A DNA stretch of 64,000 nt from Prochlorococcus sp. AG-347-I15. GTDB lineage: Bacteria; Cyanobacteriota; Cyanobacteriia; PCC-6307; Cyanobiaceae. Of the stretch, positions 49,514 to 58,147 are shown one piece after another (position 1 is the stretch's first letter; every line of letters begins with the position of its first letter). The notes under the pieces are model-generated. The model did not search any database and was not told where the DNA came from. It saw nothing but the letters and a program-made list of their open reading frames with translations. The DNA lies in assembly GCA_003281585.1 (NCBI GenBank), contig QCBN01000001.1, positions 294,247-358,246 of the forward strand. The letters are read 5' to 3'. The position numbers and the translations under genes are program-made.

Positions 49514-49722
49514 TATTTAATTTTTTTACGCATTTAATTATGAAGTTTTCTAAGAACTTCAATTTCAAATAAAGAGTATAAAATTTCAATTACTTATTGA
49601 TATATAGAAAAATAATCTTTTTTTTATTATTGATAAATAATACCTCATATCCATTAATAAATAAAATAAATGGATTTACTAATTATTTTCAACAAATTAT
49701 TCATATATAAATCTGCATTATT

Positions 49723-49890
49723 TTAGTAATCATTATCTGCTACACACATTCCTAAACATCTAATACCATTTGATGAAGTCCTTTTGCAATGATTACATAA
49801 AATGGGATCTTTCTTTGAAGTAAGGTTAATTTTTGAATTATTTTGGTCTTTAAAACTTTTTAACTCTTTTTTTGAATCAAATAGAGTCAT
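49723..49890 (-). CDS. Small four-cysteine protein (55 aa)
   Basis: ATG at 49890, stop TAA at 49723-49725, length 55. Start MTLFDSKKELK; a Lys/Asn-rich first half and a Cys-rich second half with CNHC (32-35) and CLGMC (45-49), ending ADNDY. The two pairs could hold a zinc or iron-sulfur site. Its ATG overlaps the stop of the upstream 211-residue gene (ATGA), the usual sign of translational coupling, which supports it as real. Function unknown. Confidence 0.75.
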   Translation of the reverse strand: MTLFDSKKELKSFKDQNNSKINLTSKKDPILCNHCKRTSSNGIRCLGMCVADNDY

Positions 49891-50522
49891 TCTTGGGTTT
49901 CACTATTTGGATCGATACTAACAACAAGTGAAGCATTTGTGTTGGAAGAGGGTATGTCCATAATTTTTACAGTTTCTTTAGGCTCATCAATAACTTGATT
50001 TTCTTCAGTACTCTCATCGACTGCACAAGCTTCAAGAGCCTCTCGAAGTAGTGAATCAAAAGTTGCTCCAGGCAATCTATGTCTAGCAACCTCAAGAAAA
50101 GTTCTTGGTAACGATTCAGATGCAGCATCTCTTAAAGCAGGATTATTCTTTCTGTGTTCTTGTTCTTCTTCTATTGATTTAATAAACCTCAGTGTGACAT
50201 CTCTTTTGGTAGAGGCTTTTATCAGCGTATCGTTTTCAGGATTACTAACATTAGGTTCATTTTCAAGATCATTAAGTCTTTTTTCCAAACTATTCAAAAC
50301 TTCATTAGCTTCTTTACTGATATGCGCTAATTGACCATCTGACAAATTAGGTAAATCAGCAACAAAAACTTTCCCATGATCCCTTAGTGTCAAGAAAGTT
50401 GGTCTTGGGCCTTGAGCCTGTCTACCAATTAATTCAGAATTATTACCTATTGGTCTTTTTGGAGGAGTAGGGCCAGCTGAACTACGTCTACGTGTAATTC
50501 TTTGATTATTTGCAAAGGGCAT
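49887..50522 (-). CDS. Conserved hypothetical protein (211 aa)
   Basis: Not recognised. A basic Pro/Arg-rich N-terminus (residues 1-40, RRRSSAGPTPPKRP), then TFLTLRDHGKVFVADLPNLSDGQLAHISKEA leading into a Glu/Leu/Asn-rich helix likely to form a coiled coil (about 66-90), a mixed middle, and an acidic C-terminal tail. No membrane segment. Soluble protein, possibly nucleic-acid or protein binding from the charge pattern. Coupled by ATGA to the 55-residue gene; purM lies upstream across 125 bases. Confidence 0.65.
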   Translation of the reverse strand: MPFANNQRITRRRSSAGPTPPKRPIGNNSELIGRQAQGPRPTFLTLRDHGKVFVADLPNLSDGQLAHISKEANEVLNSLEKRLNDLENEPNVSNPENDTLIKASTKRDVTLRFIKSIEEEQEHRKNNPALRDAASESLPRTFLEVARHRLPGATFDSLLREALEACAVDESTEENQVIDEPKETVKIMDIPSSNTNASLVVSIDPNSETQE

Positions 50523-50647
50523 TGAATAAAGGTTAAATCTTAATACTTAAACTTCCGATATAATTCGGCGGTAATCTTATTATATTACACCTTACTTTTT
50601 CATTTGGGTATAAAAAATAATTTTTTAAAACTCATTTAAAAAAAAAT

Positions 50648-51691
50648 TTAAGTTAAAATTTCCGGCAAAAATTTACTAATTGTTAAATCATTTTTTCGAA
50701 CTATCTTTCCAATTTCCCAACTATCTATATCATGATCTTTGCAGATACTTAATATCTCTTCCTTAAATTGTTTATCAATAATTAAACAAAATCCTACTCC
50801 AAGATTGAAAGTATTCCAAAAATCTTTTTCAGGAATCTTTCCCTTCTCTTTAAGGAAATTAAATAAAATAGGTATTTCCCAAGAACTGGTGTTGATATAA
50901 GGAATAAAATCAGAAGGCATACATCTTGGTAAATTTTCTGGAATTCCTCCTCCAGTAATATGAGACATTGCTTTAATTTCTATATTTTCAGATAACATTT
51001 GGTTAATCACATTATTGTAAATTCTTGTAGGTTTCAATAACTCATCGTAAAAATTTAAGTGAGAAACTTTTTCAAATTCTTTATCTATTTGATTATTGTT
51101 TTGAATAATTTTTCTTACTAAACTAAAGCCGTTACTATGAACTCCATTACTTTTTAAAGCAATTATTAAGTCATTCTCAGATACTTTTTTACCATTAATA
51201 AGCTTATCCTCATCAACTATTCCAACACAAAATCCTGCAAGATCATACTTATTTTTTGAATAAAATCCAGGCATTTCAGCAGTTTCTCCGCCAAGTAATG
51301 AACAGTTATTTTCTCCGCAACCATGTGAAATTCCCTGAACAACCCTCAATAATTGTTTCTTATCAAGTTTGCCAGTGGCAATATAATCAAGAAAAAATAA
51401 AGGTTTTGCCCCACTAGTAATAATATCGTTAATGCACATAGCAACTAAATCAATACCAACCTCAAAGTGAAAGTTTTTACTTTGGGCTAATTCCAATTTT
51501 GTTCCAACACCATCAGTTCCTGAAACAAGAACTGGTTTTTTAAACTTATCTATAGGAATTCTAAACAAACCTCCGAACCCACCAATACCCTCAATCACGT
51601 TAGATGTATGAGTTCCTTCAACTGCCTGTTTAATTTCAGAAACAAATTCTCGCCCAGCTTCTATATCAACACCTGATGTTTTGTAATCCAT
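50648..51691 (-). CDS. purM: Phosphoribosylformylglycinamidine cyclo-ligase
   Basis: AIR synthetase, purine synthesis. 347 residues; GGFGGLFRIP, VSGTDGVGTKLELA, the ATP-site LLGGETAEMPGFY, and MSHITGGGIPENLPR are conserved. Divergent from panC-cmk, with the promoters in a 98-base gap. Confidence 0.97.
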   Translation of the reverse strand: MDYKTSGVDIEAGREFVSEIKQAVEGTHTSNVIEGIGGFGGLFRIPIDKFKKPVLVSGTDGVGTKLELAQSKNFHFEVGIDLVAMCINDIITSGAKPLFFLDYIATGKLDKKQLLRVVQGISHGCGENNCSLLGGETAEMPGFYSKNKYDLAGFCVGIVDEDKLINGKKVSENDLIIALKSNGVHSNGFSLVRKIIQNNNQIDKEFEKVSHLNFYDELLKPTRIYNNVINQMLSENIEIKAMSHITGGGIPENLPRCMPSDFIPYINTSSWEIPILFNFLKEKGKIPEKDFWNTFNLGVGFCLIIDKQFKEEILSICKDHDIDSWEIGKIVRKNDLTISKFLPEILT

Positions 51692-51789
51692 GAAATAAAA
51701 ATGATAGACTTTCCCTATATAGATATTCCTCTTAAGATTGCTTTTGTCCAGTAATTATTTATCAAATAGATTTATTTTTTAAAAACAAA

Positions 51790-53322
51790 GTGAAGAAAGT
51801 AATCATAAGGAAAACTGAAGAAATAGAAAATTGGAGTAAAAATATAAATAGTGAAATTAACTTCATTCCAACAATGGGTAATCTTCATAATGGACATATA
51901 AAACTAATATCAACAGCAAAAAATGACAATTCTAATGTTAATTTAGTAAGTATTTTTATTAATCCACTTCAATTTGATAACAAGTTAGATTTGGAAAATT
52001 ACCCTAAAACAATTGATAATGATATAAAAATCTCCTTTTCAAACGGCGCAGATGCAATCTTCATCCCAAGTAATGAAGATATATATCCACCGAATAATAA
52101 AAATATTCAATTCCTAAAAGCTCCAATAGAATTATCTTCTGCATTATGTGGATTAAATCGAATTGGACATTTTGATGGCGTTTGTACAGTAATTTATAGA
52201 TTACTTGATCTAATCAAGCCAAAAAATCTTTACTTAGGAGAAAAAGATTGGCAACAACTTTTAATTTTAAAAAATCTCGTCCAAAGAAAGAAATTAAATG
52301 TTGCTATTAAATCTATTCCTACACAAAGAGATTTTGATGGAATTCCTTTAAGTTCACGTAATGTAAATTTATCAAAAAATGAAAGAAAATTAATTAGGTT
52401 TTTTTCAAGTGAGTTATTAGAAGCAAAAAAAATTTTTCAACAAGAAAAAAAGATCAATTTAAACGAAATAATTAAAAAGCTATCAACAAAAAAAATTTCA
52501 ATAGAATATTTAGAACATTTACATCCTTATACACTCAAAAACGCAAGAATTGAGGATAATATTTCGTTACTAGCTGGTGCGATAAGATGTGGAGAGACAA
52601 GATTAATTGATCACGTTTTTTTAATGAAAAGAAGGCCAATTATCGCAATTGATGGTCCTGCAGGGTCTGGTAAAAGCACTGTAACAAAGCTAATAGCGAA
52701 GAAACTTAAACTTTTATATTTAGATACTGGAGCAATGTATAGGGCATTGAGTTGGCTTATACTTAAAGAAAATATTGATTATAAAAAAGAAAAAAAATTA
52801 CAGAATATTCTTAAAGATATATCTATTGTTTTCAAGTCGAATGCAAATTCACATCAGGATGTTTATGTGAATAACTACTGTGTTACTGAAGAAATTAGGT
52901 CGCAAAAAATAAGTTCTATCGTTTCTAAAATTTCCTCAATAAAAGAAGTAAGAAAATTTTTAGTAGAAGAACAAAGAAAAATTGGTGAATCAGGCGGACT
53001 TGTAGCTGAGGGAAGAGATATAGGAACTACTGTTTTTCCTCATGCAGAACTTAAAATATTTTTAACTGCAAGCATCGATGAAAGAGCAAAAAGAAGAAAA
53101 TCTGATACAAATAGTAAAGACTCACGAAAAATAGATCTTGATACATTAAAAGAACTTATTAAGAAAAGAGATTTTGAAGATTCCAATAGGGAAATTTCAC
53201 CTTTAATAAAAGCGAATGACGCAATAGAAATTATTACCGATGGATGTTCAATTAAAGAGGTAGTGGATAAAATTATTGAATTTTATAATGACAAGATTCC
53301 TAAAGAGACTGAGATCAATTAA
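51790..53322 (+). CDS. panC/cmk: PanC-Cmk fusion: pantothenate synthetase / cytidylate kinase
   Basis: 510 residues. The N-terminal half (about 1-275) joins pantoate and beta-alanine: TMGNLHNGHIKL is the HxGH adenylation motif, LYLGEKDWQQ and SRNVNLS follow. The C-terminal half (about 282-505) is CMP kinase, with the P-loop IDGPAGSGKSTVTK and GLVAEGRDIGTTVFP. The join is at residue about 280 in MKRRPIIAIDG. It starts with GTG. A fusion typical of cyanobacteria; the functional link between coenzyme A and CTP supply is not evident. Confidence 0.95.
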   Translation: MKKVIIRKTEEIENWSKNINSEINFIPTMGNLHNGHIKLISTAKNDNSNVNLVSIFINPLQFDNKLDLENYPKTIDNDIKISFSNGADAIFIPSNEDIYPPNNKNIQFLKAPIELSSALCGLNRIGHFDGVCTVIYRLLDLIKPKNLYLGEKDWQQLLILKNLVQRKKLNVAIKSIPTQRDFDGIPLSSRNVNLSKNERKLIRFFSSELLEAKKIFQQEKKINLNEIIKKLSTKKISIEYLEHLHPYTLKNARIEDNISLLAGAIRCGETRLIDHVFLMKRRPIIAIDGPAGSGKSTVTKLIAKKLKLLYLDTGAMYRALSWLILKENIDYKKEKKLQNILKDISIVFKSNANSHQDVYVNNYCVTEEIRSQKISSIVSKISSIKEVRKFLVEEQRKIGESGGLVAEGRDIGTTVFPHAELKIFLTASIDERAKRRKSDTNSKDSRKIDLDTLKELIKKRDFEDSNREISPLIKANDAIEIITDGCSIKEVVDKIIEFYNDKIPKETEIN

Positions 53323-53324
53323 AT

Positions 53325-53798
53325 TCAAGAAATACTTTCCAAAAAACCGTTTACAGAGTCTTCTAAAATATCCAGGACATAATCGAAGCCTTCATCCCCT
53401 CCAAAATAAGGGTCAGGAACTTCTTGCTCATTAAAAACTGATCTAAAATCTTGTATTTTTTTAATTGATGCAAAATCAGTTGAAGCTGTTCTTTTTTTAA
53501 GATCTTGAATATTTCTAAAATTTGAGTCGTCCATCGCAAGAATATAGTTAAATTTGTCAAAATCTTTGCTACTAATTTGACGAGCCCTACTTAAAATATT
53601 TATATCTCTTCTTTCTGCAGCAATTCTCATCCTAGAATCAGCTTTTTTTCCAATATGCCAACTCCCGGTACCAGCAGAATCTACAATAAAGCCATCAGTT
53701 AATCCATTCGTTTCAAGTAGACTTATAAAGATAGCTTCTGCTGCAGGAGACCTACAAATATTTCCTAAACATACAAAAAGAACAGAAATTTTTTTCAT
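53325..53798 (-). CDS. Low-molecular-weight protein tyrosine phosphatase
   Basis: 157 residues. The P-loop CLGNICRS at the N-terminus has the Cx5R catalytic motif, and DPYFGG about residue 128 carries the general acid Asp. Natural substrate unknown. Two bases separate its 3' end from panC-cmk. 33 bases lie between its start and the pebB stop, so it may be part of the bilin operon transcript. Confidence 0.9.
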   Translation of the reverse strand: MKKISVLFVCLGNICRSPAAEAIFISLLETNGLTDGFIVDSAGTGSWHIGKKADSRMRIAAERRDINILSRARQISSKDFDKFNYILAMDDSNFRNIQDLKKRTASTDFASIKKIQDFRSVFNEQEVPDPYFGGDEGFDYVLDILEDSVNGFLESIS

Positions 53799-53831
53799 AT
53801 GATTTCAGAATTCAATGAAATTATAAGACTT

Positions 53832-54593
53832 TTAAGTTGTAAATAAAACTTCTTTAATTAAAGATTCAGTAAATTCTTTACCAAATAATCTCGACAACAT
53901 TGGCCTTGCTGGATCGTTATCTCTTCTATATTTCAAATAATCATTTTGACCATTGATTAATTCTTTTTGCAGTTCCAAATTGGCTTCTTTGCTTTCGAAA
54001 AGAATTTCCAAATACAAATCAAGATATTCCTTAAATGAGTTATAAAGCTGGTTAGCAATTAAAAAATCACTTCTTTCCTCTTTTGGTAATTTTGACCAGA
54101 TGACTCCTGGAGAAAAAAATCTAGCTACATCTGCAGACATTTTTTCAGCTAATGGGAGTGATGAATGACAATGATTTTTGATTTTTATAAGTTTTTCTAA
54201 TAACTCACTATCGTATTGATTTTGTATTTTTAATGAAGGCTGAAAATCTAATACTAATAAATGACTATTAGGCAGAGAAACAAAATCTACTCCAAAAAAT
54301 GGGACATTAAAAATAGTATTTGGAATAATTAAAAAATTTAAAACAGAATAATTTGGACTATTTATACACACTGCTCTTGCGAATTGAATTCTTTTTTTAT
54401 GCGTTACACCCCAAGTAGAGAGATTCACATTTTTTATTGATTTTTTTGAGCCATAAGTTGAATCTTTATAAGAATATTCCAAGGGTATTATTTTTTCTAA
54501 ACAGTTATATTTAGTTAAATTATTAATTAAATATTTTAGAAAATTATGCCATCTCCAATCTGGCCTGTAAAAAATAGTATCTTGTATTAACAT
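53832..54593 (-). CDS. pebB: Phycoerythrobilin:ferredoxin oxidoreductase
   Basis: Reduces 15,16-dihydrobiliverdin to phycoerythrobilin with ferredoxin. 253 residues, a ferredoxin-dependent bilin reductase fold: [21 protein letters not shown] holds the conserved Asp, and the [14 protein letters not shown] motif with the LLF-like end is typical. PebB is favoured over PcyA and HY2 by its place directly after pebA, whose stop codon touches this ATG. Confidence 0.9.
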   Translation of the reverse strand: MLIQDTIFYRPDWRWHNFLKYLINNLTKYNCLEKIIPLEYSYKDSTYGSKKSIKNVNLSTWGVTHKKRIQFARAVCINSPNYSVLNFLIIPNTIFNVPFFGVDFVSLPNSHLLVLDFQPSLKIQNQYDSELLEKLIKIKNHCHSSLPLAEKMSADVARFFSPGVIWSKLPKEERSDFLIANQLYNSFKEYLDLYLEILFESKEANLELQKELINGQNDYLKYRRDNDPARPMLSRLFGKEFTESLIKEVLFTT

Positions 54594-55304
54594 TCAATGA
54601 ATAATCTCATTATTTAATGTAAAAAGAAATTTATTGATAAATTTTTTTGTCCATTTTTCTCCAAAAAAAGATTTAAACAATTTATCTGCAGGGTCTTTTT
54701 CAAAACTGTATTTATCATATCTAATTTGATTAATCTTTATTTCTTCCGCATTTAAAAATTGATTAACAGGATTCGATTTATAAATGTTCAAATAGTTATT
54801 TATAAATGAATAGAATATATTATTTAAATCTCTATCAAGATTTAATTTATTTCCTCTACATATAATCACCCATGGGGAAAAATACTTTTTTGAATCATAA
54901 ATATTCTTCATTTTATTATTATCAAACGAAGAATATTTTTTCTTAATAATACCTAAACTTGAACAATATTTTTCAAGATAATTATCTTCCTGAATTAAAG
55001 GTTGATAATCAAGTATTGCTAATAACTTTTGAGAAGTTCCAAACCATAAAATATCAGCTCCTAAAATAGGTATTTCACTATCAAAATTTGGATATGCGAC
55101 CGTATTAAGCACTTGCAGTTTGTTGCCGCCATCCAATTTTGTTATTCGCCACTTTCTATATTCAGGAGATGAAAAAAGCCAATTTTTAATAATATATTTT
55201 GAGTCTTTATTGTGATGTTCTTTGAATTCGCTAGATATTTGTACTTCATGACCATTTAATTCATCAATATTTGTTTTAAGGAAATCAACTAATGAATCAA
55301 ACAT
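54594..55304 (-). CDS. pebA: 15,16-dihydrobiliverdin:ferredoxin oxidoreductase
   Basis: First reduction from biliverdin IXa. 236 residues with [27 protein letters not shown], the substrate Asp in DYQP, and the C-terminal [17 protein letters not shown]. The pebA stop TGA is followed at once by the pebB ATG, giving strict coupling. ho1 lies 6 bases upstream. Confidence 0.9.
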   Translation of the reverse strand: MFDSLVDFLKTNIDELNGHEVQISSEFKEHHNKDSKYIIKNWLFSSPEYRKWRITKLDGGNKLQVLNTVAYPNFDSEIPILGADILWFGTSQKLLAILDYQPLIQEDNYLEKYCSSLGIIKKKYSSFDNNKMKNIYDSKKYFSPWVIICRGNKLNLDRDLNNIFYSFINNYLNIYKSNPVNQFLNAEEIKINQIRYDKYSFEKDPADKLFKSFFGEKWTKKFINKFLFTLNNEIIH

Positions 55305-55310
55305 AAATTA

Positions 55311-56021
55311 CTAGATCTCGGTGCTTCCTTTCCTTACTTTTTTTGTAATGTAATTAAATACAATCTTGCCTAAAACAGCAATCAAGTTACCTTCAAGCTC
55401 CTTAAACATTTTCATATTGTAAGTAAAAGCTTGATTAGCTTCATCAATAATCTGATCAGCAATCTTTTGATTGATTGGAAGTTGATTCAAAGTAAGGGAA
55501 TATTCTTCCTTGAATTTCTTTTCATCAGCAATTAATTCAAACTCATAAAAATTTAAACCCTCATTTCCCTTCAAATTTAATGCTTTTTTAGCGATCCTTT
55601 TCAAAATTTGCCCCCCAGATAAATCTCCTATATAGCGAGTGTAGTGGTGACCAACCAATAGCTCTGGAGAATTTTTTGCGACCTCACGGATTCTTTCAAC
55701 ATATTCTTTTGCAGAGTGAGAAATATTAATTTCATTCTTCCAGTTTTCACCAAAATAAAATTTAAGATCATTTACAAGAGTTTCTTTCCTGAATAATGAT
55801 TTAAAACCTATAGGTTTTATTACTGGATGTTCCTCATTGACCAGTCTTTCAATTTCTTCTTCCATAGCTTCATAAACAAAATATAAATCACTAATTAATT
55901 TTCTATAAGATTTTTTTTCAACAACTCCTTTTAAAAAACAAGCCACAAAGCCTGTATTTTCTGCCATAGTGTGGGATTTCTTTGTCCCTTCTCTTAATTG
56001 TCCTGCAAGAGCGACTGCCAT
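55311..56021 (-). CDS. ho1: Heme oxygenase
   Basis: Opens heme to biliverdin IXa, iron and CO. 236 residues. The proximal His is about residue 17 in REGTKKSHTMAE. The distal-helix motif GDLSGGQILKRIAKKAL is intact, as is HHYTRYIGD. The first gene of ho1-pebA-pebB, so all three probably come from one promoter in the 56022-56078 gap. Confidence 0.95.
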   Translation of the reverse strand: MAVALAGQLREGTKKSHTMAENTGFVACFLKGVVEKKSYRKLISDLYFVYEAMEEEIERLVNEEHPVIKPIGFKSLFRKETLVNDLKFYFGENWKNEINISHSAKEYVERIREVAKNSPELLVGHHYTRYIGDLSGGQILKRIAKKALNLKGNEGLNFYEFELIADEKKFKEEYSLTLNQLPINQKIADQIIDEANQAFTYNMKMFKELEGNLIAVLGKIVFNYITKKVRKGSTEI

Positions 56022-56078
56022 ATATTTTGAATTATTTTTGTAAGTTTATTTAATCTACAAGGAAAATAGAGAAAACAG

Positions 56079-56510
56079 CTAATTTTTGTTACTAGCAGAT
56101 GTTGTAGAGAATAGCTTATAAAGTTCTTTACAAACCAAAAAAAGGTTATCTTTTTGTTCCTTTTGCGGTAGATGAGTCCCAGTCATTTCCCAATCACCGA
56201 TGGTAGCCACTCTCCATCTTTCAGATGGAACAATCATACCTCGCATTATTATTCCCAACAATTTCGGGACTCTTTCATTATTATCATTTTCAATTCTTAA
56301 TTGTAAAAGTATTGCTCTACATTCAATAAGAGGACTCCACCCAGGGAAATGAAAGGCAAAATCAATAGTATCTTGCAAGGATTCATTATTTGAATTATCC
56401 CAGGGGCTAAAGTTTACGCTTGCATCTGGAAAATATTTCCGAAACAAAGCTGCAGTAGAAGCAATTTTATTAGCTATTTCAACATTACTTACATTTGAAC
56501 TAGCATTCAT
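56079..56510 (-). CDS. Conserved hypothetical protein upstream of ho1 (143 aa)
   Basis: Not recognised. No membrane segment. FAFHFPGWSPLIECRAILLQLRI, IMRGMIVPSERWRVATIGDWEM and a C-terminal LFLVCKELYKLF helix are the most structured parts; Trp, Ile and Arg are frequent. Same strand as ho1-pebA-pebB and 57 bases upstream, so a role near bilin metabolism or a regulator is possible but only by proximity. It is divergent from icd. Confidence 0.6.
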   Translation of the reverse strand: MNASSNVSNVEIANKIASTAALFRKYFPDASVNFSPWDNSNNESLQDTIDFAFHFPGWSPLIECRAILLQLRIENDNNERVPKLLGIIMRGMIVPSERWRVATIGDWEMTGTHLPQKEQKDNLFLVCKELYKLFSTTSASNKN

Positions 56511-56657
56511 AAATAGCTGAGTATTTTTTTGAAAATGACATAATTTGCTTTAACTTGCTTATTAACTACTTTTTCTTTTAATAAAGATGTTGAAATGCTG
56601 ATCAATAAAGTATTCTCTATTCACATTTGAATAATAAATTTCTAGGTTTTAAAGAAA

Positions 56658-56701
56658 ATAACTCATCGCAAATTACAATACGAGGAACTTCGATGAGTTA
56701 T
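56658..56701 (+). promoter_or_regulatory. 11-bp hairpin in the icd leader
   Basis: ATAACTCATCG (56658-56668) and CGATGAGTTAT (56691-56701) are perfect complements around a 22-base loop that contains GAGGAA. A TCTTTTATTC stretch follows, and the icd ATG is 20 bases beyond the stem. It could be an attenuator or RNA stability element of icd. I found no NtcA site (GTAN8TAC) in the 210-base gap. Confidence 0.5.
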
Positions 56702-56720
56702 CTTTTATTCATTAAATGCT

Positions 56721-58145
56721 ATGCCAAAATTTGAAAAATTAACTTTACCCAATGAAGGCGAGATAATAACTTTTGATCAAGGCAAACCTAAAGTTCCTAA
56801 TAATCCAATTGTCCCATTTATTAGGGGTGATGGTACTGGAGTTGATATTTGGCCTGCTACTCAAGTTGTTCTGGATTCAGCGATTAAAAAAAGCTATGGA
56901 GATGAAAGAAAAATTAATTGGTTTAAAGTCTATGCAGGCGATGAAGCTTGTGAACTTTATGGAACATATAACTATCTCCCTCAAGATACTATTGAAGCAA
57001 TCAAACACTTTGGTGTGGCCATCAAAGGCCCATTAACGACTCCCATCGGTGGAGGTATTAGATCTCTTAATGTTGCATTAAGGCAAATCTTTGACTTATA
57101 TAGCTGTGTTAGACCATGCAAATATTATTCAGGAACTCCAAGCCCTCACAAAAATCCACAAAATTTAGACGTTATTGTTTATAGAGAAAATACTGAAGAT
57201 ATCTACATGGGAATTGAATGGGAAGCGGAGGATAATAATTGTCTTGAATTAATTAATCACTTAAATAACGTTGTCATACCAAAAAGTAAAAACTTAAAAA
57301 ATAGATCCATACCAAACGGATCAGGTATTGGAATAAAACCGGTCAGTAAATCTGGTAGCCAAAGGCATATTAGAAAAGCTATTGAACATGCTAAAAGATT
57401 GTCAGGAGATAAAAGGCATGTGACTCTTGTACATAAAGGCAATATTATGAAATATACTGAAGGTGCATTTAGAGATTGGGGATATGAATTAGCAGTAAAT
57501 GAATTTAGAAAAGATTGCATCACAGAAAGAGAAAGCTGGATTTTAGATAATATTCAGAAAAATCCAGAAATTACGATTGAAAATAATGCTCGAAAAATTG
57601 AACCAGGTTTTGACAAGCTCACAAATAACAAAAAAGCATTTATTTGCGAAGAAATTAAAGAAGTTATTGCATCAATATCAAATTCTCATGGTGATGGAAA
57701 ATGGAGAGAACTTATTCTTGTTGATGATCGGATAGCTGATAGTATATTTCAACAAATTCAGACTAGACCTCAAGAATATTCGATTCTTGCAACATTAAAC
57801 CTTAATGGAGACTATGTTTCTGATGCAGCTGCAGCAATTGTTGGAGGCCTAGGTATGGCTCCAGGCGCAAATATTGGAGATAATGCAGCAATTTTTGAAG
57901 CTACGCACGGTACCGCTCCAAAACATGCAGGCTTAAACAAGATTAATCCAGGCTCAGTTATTCTTAGTGGTGTTATGATGCTCGAATATTTTGGTTGGGA
58001 TGAAGCAGCTAACTTAATTACTACCGGTTTAAGTAAGGCAATCGAGCAAAAAAGAGTCACCTATGATCTAGCACGCTTAATGGAACCAAAAGTAGAACCG
58101 TTATCCTGCAGCAGTTTTGCTGAAGAAATTATCTCAAATTTCTAA
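56721..58145 (+). CDS. icd: Isocitrate dehydrogenase (NADP)
   Basis: Makes 2-oxoglutarate, the carbon skeleton for ammonium assimilation. 474 residues. IPFIRGDGTGVDIWP-type start (VPFIRGDGTG), RSLNVALRQIFDLYSCVRPCKY with the substrate Ser and Arg residues, YRENTEDIYMGIEW, KGNIMKYTEG, and NLNGDYVSDAAAAIVGGLGMAPGANIG are conserved. NtcA control is known in several cyanobacteria, but no site was seen here. Confidence 0.97.
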   Translation: MPKFEKLTLPNEGEIITFDQGKPKVPNNPIVPFIRGDGTGVDIWPATQVVLDSAIKKSYGDERKINWFKVYAGDEACELYGTYNYLPQDTIEAIKHFGVAIKGPLTTPIGGGIRSLNVALRQIFDLYSCVRPCKYYSGTPSPHKNPQNLDVIVYRENTEDIYMGIEWEAEDNNCLELINHLNNVVIPKSKNLKNRSIPNGSGIGIKPVSKSGSQRHIRKAIEHAKRLSGDKRHVTLVHKGNIMKYTEGAFRDWGYELAVNEFRKDCITERESWILDNIQKNPEITIENNARKIEPGFDKLTNNKKAFICEEIKEVIASISNSHGDGKWRELILVDDRIADSIFQQIQTRPQEYSILATLNLNGDYVSDAAAAIVGGLGMAPGANIGDNAAIFEATHGTAPKHAGLNKINPGSVILSGVMMLEYFGWDEAANLITTGLSKAIEQKRVTYDLARLMEPKVEPLSCSSFAEEIISNF

Positions 58146-58147
58146 TT

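Noticed and set aside
49401-49589. N-terminal extension of the LpxB-like protein
   Set aside because: Reads through the antisense of tRNA-Cys.
56511-56720. NtcA site upstream of icd
   Set aside because: No GTA-N8-TAC was found in the gap.
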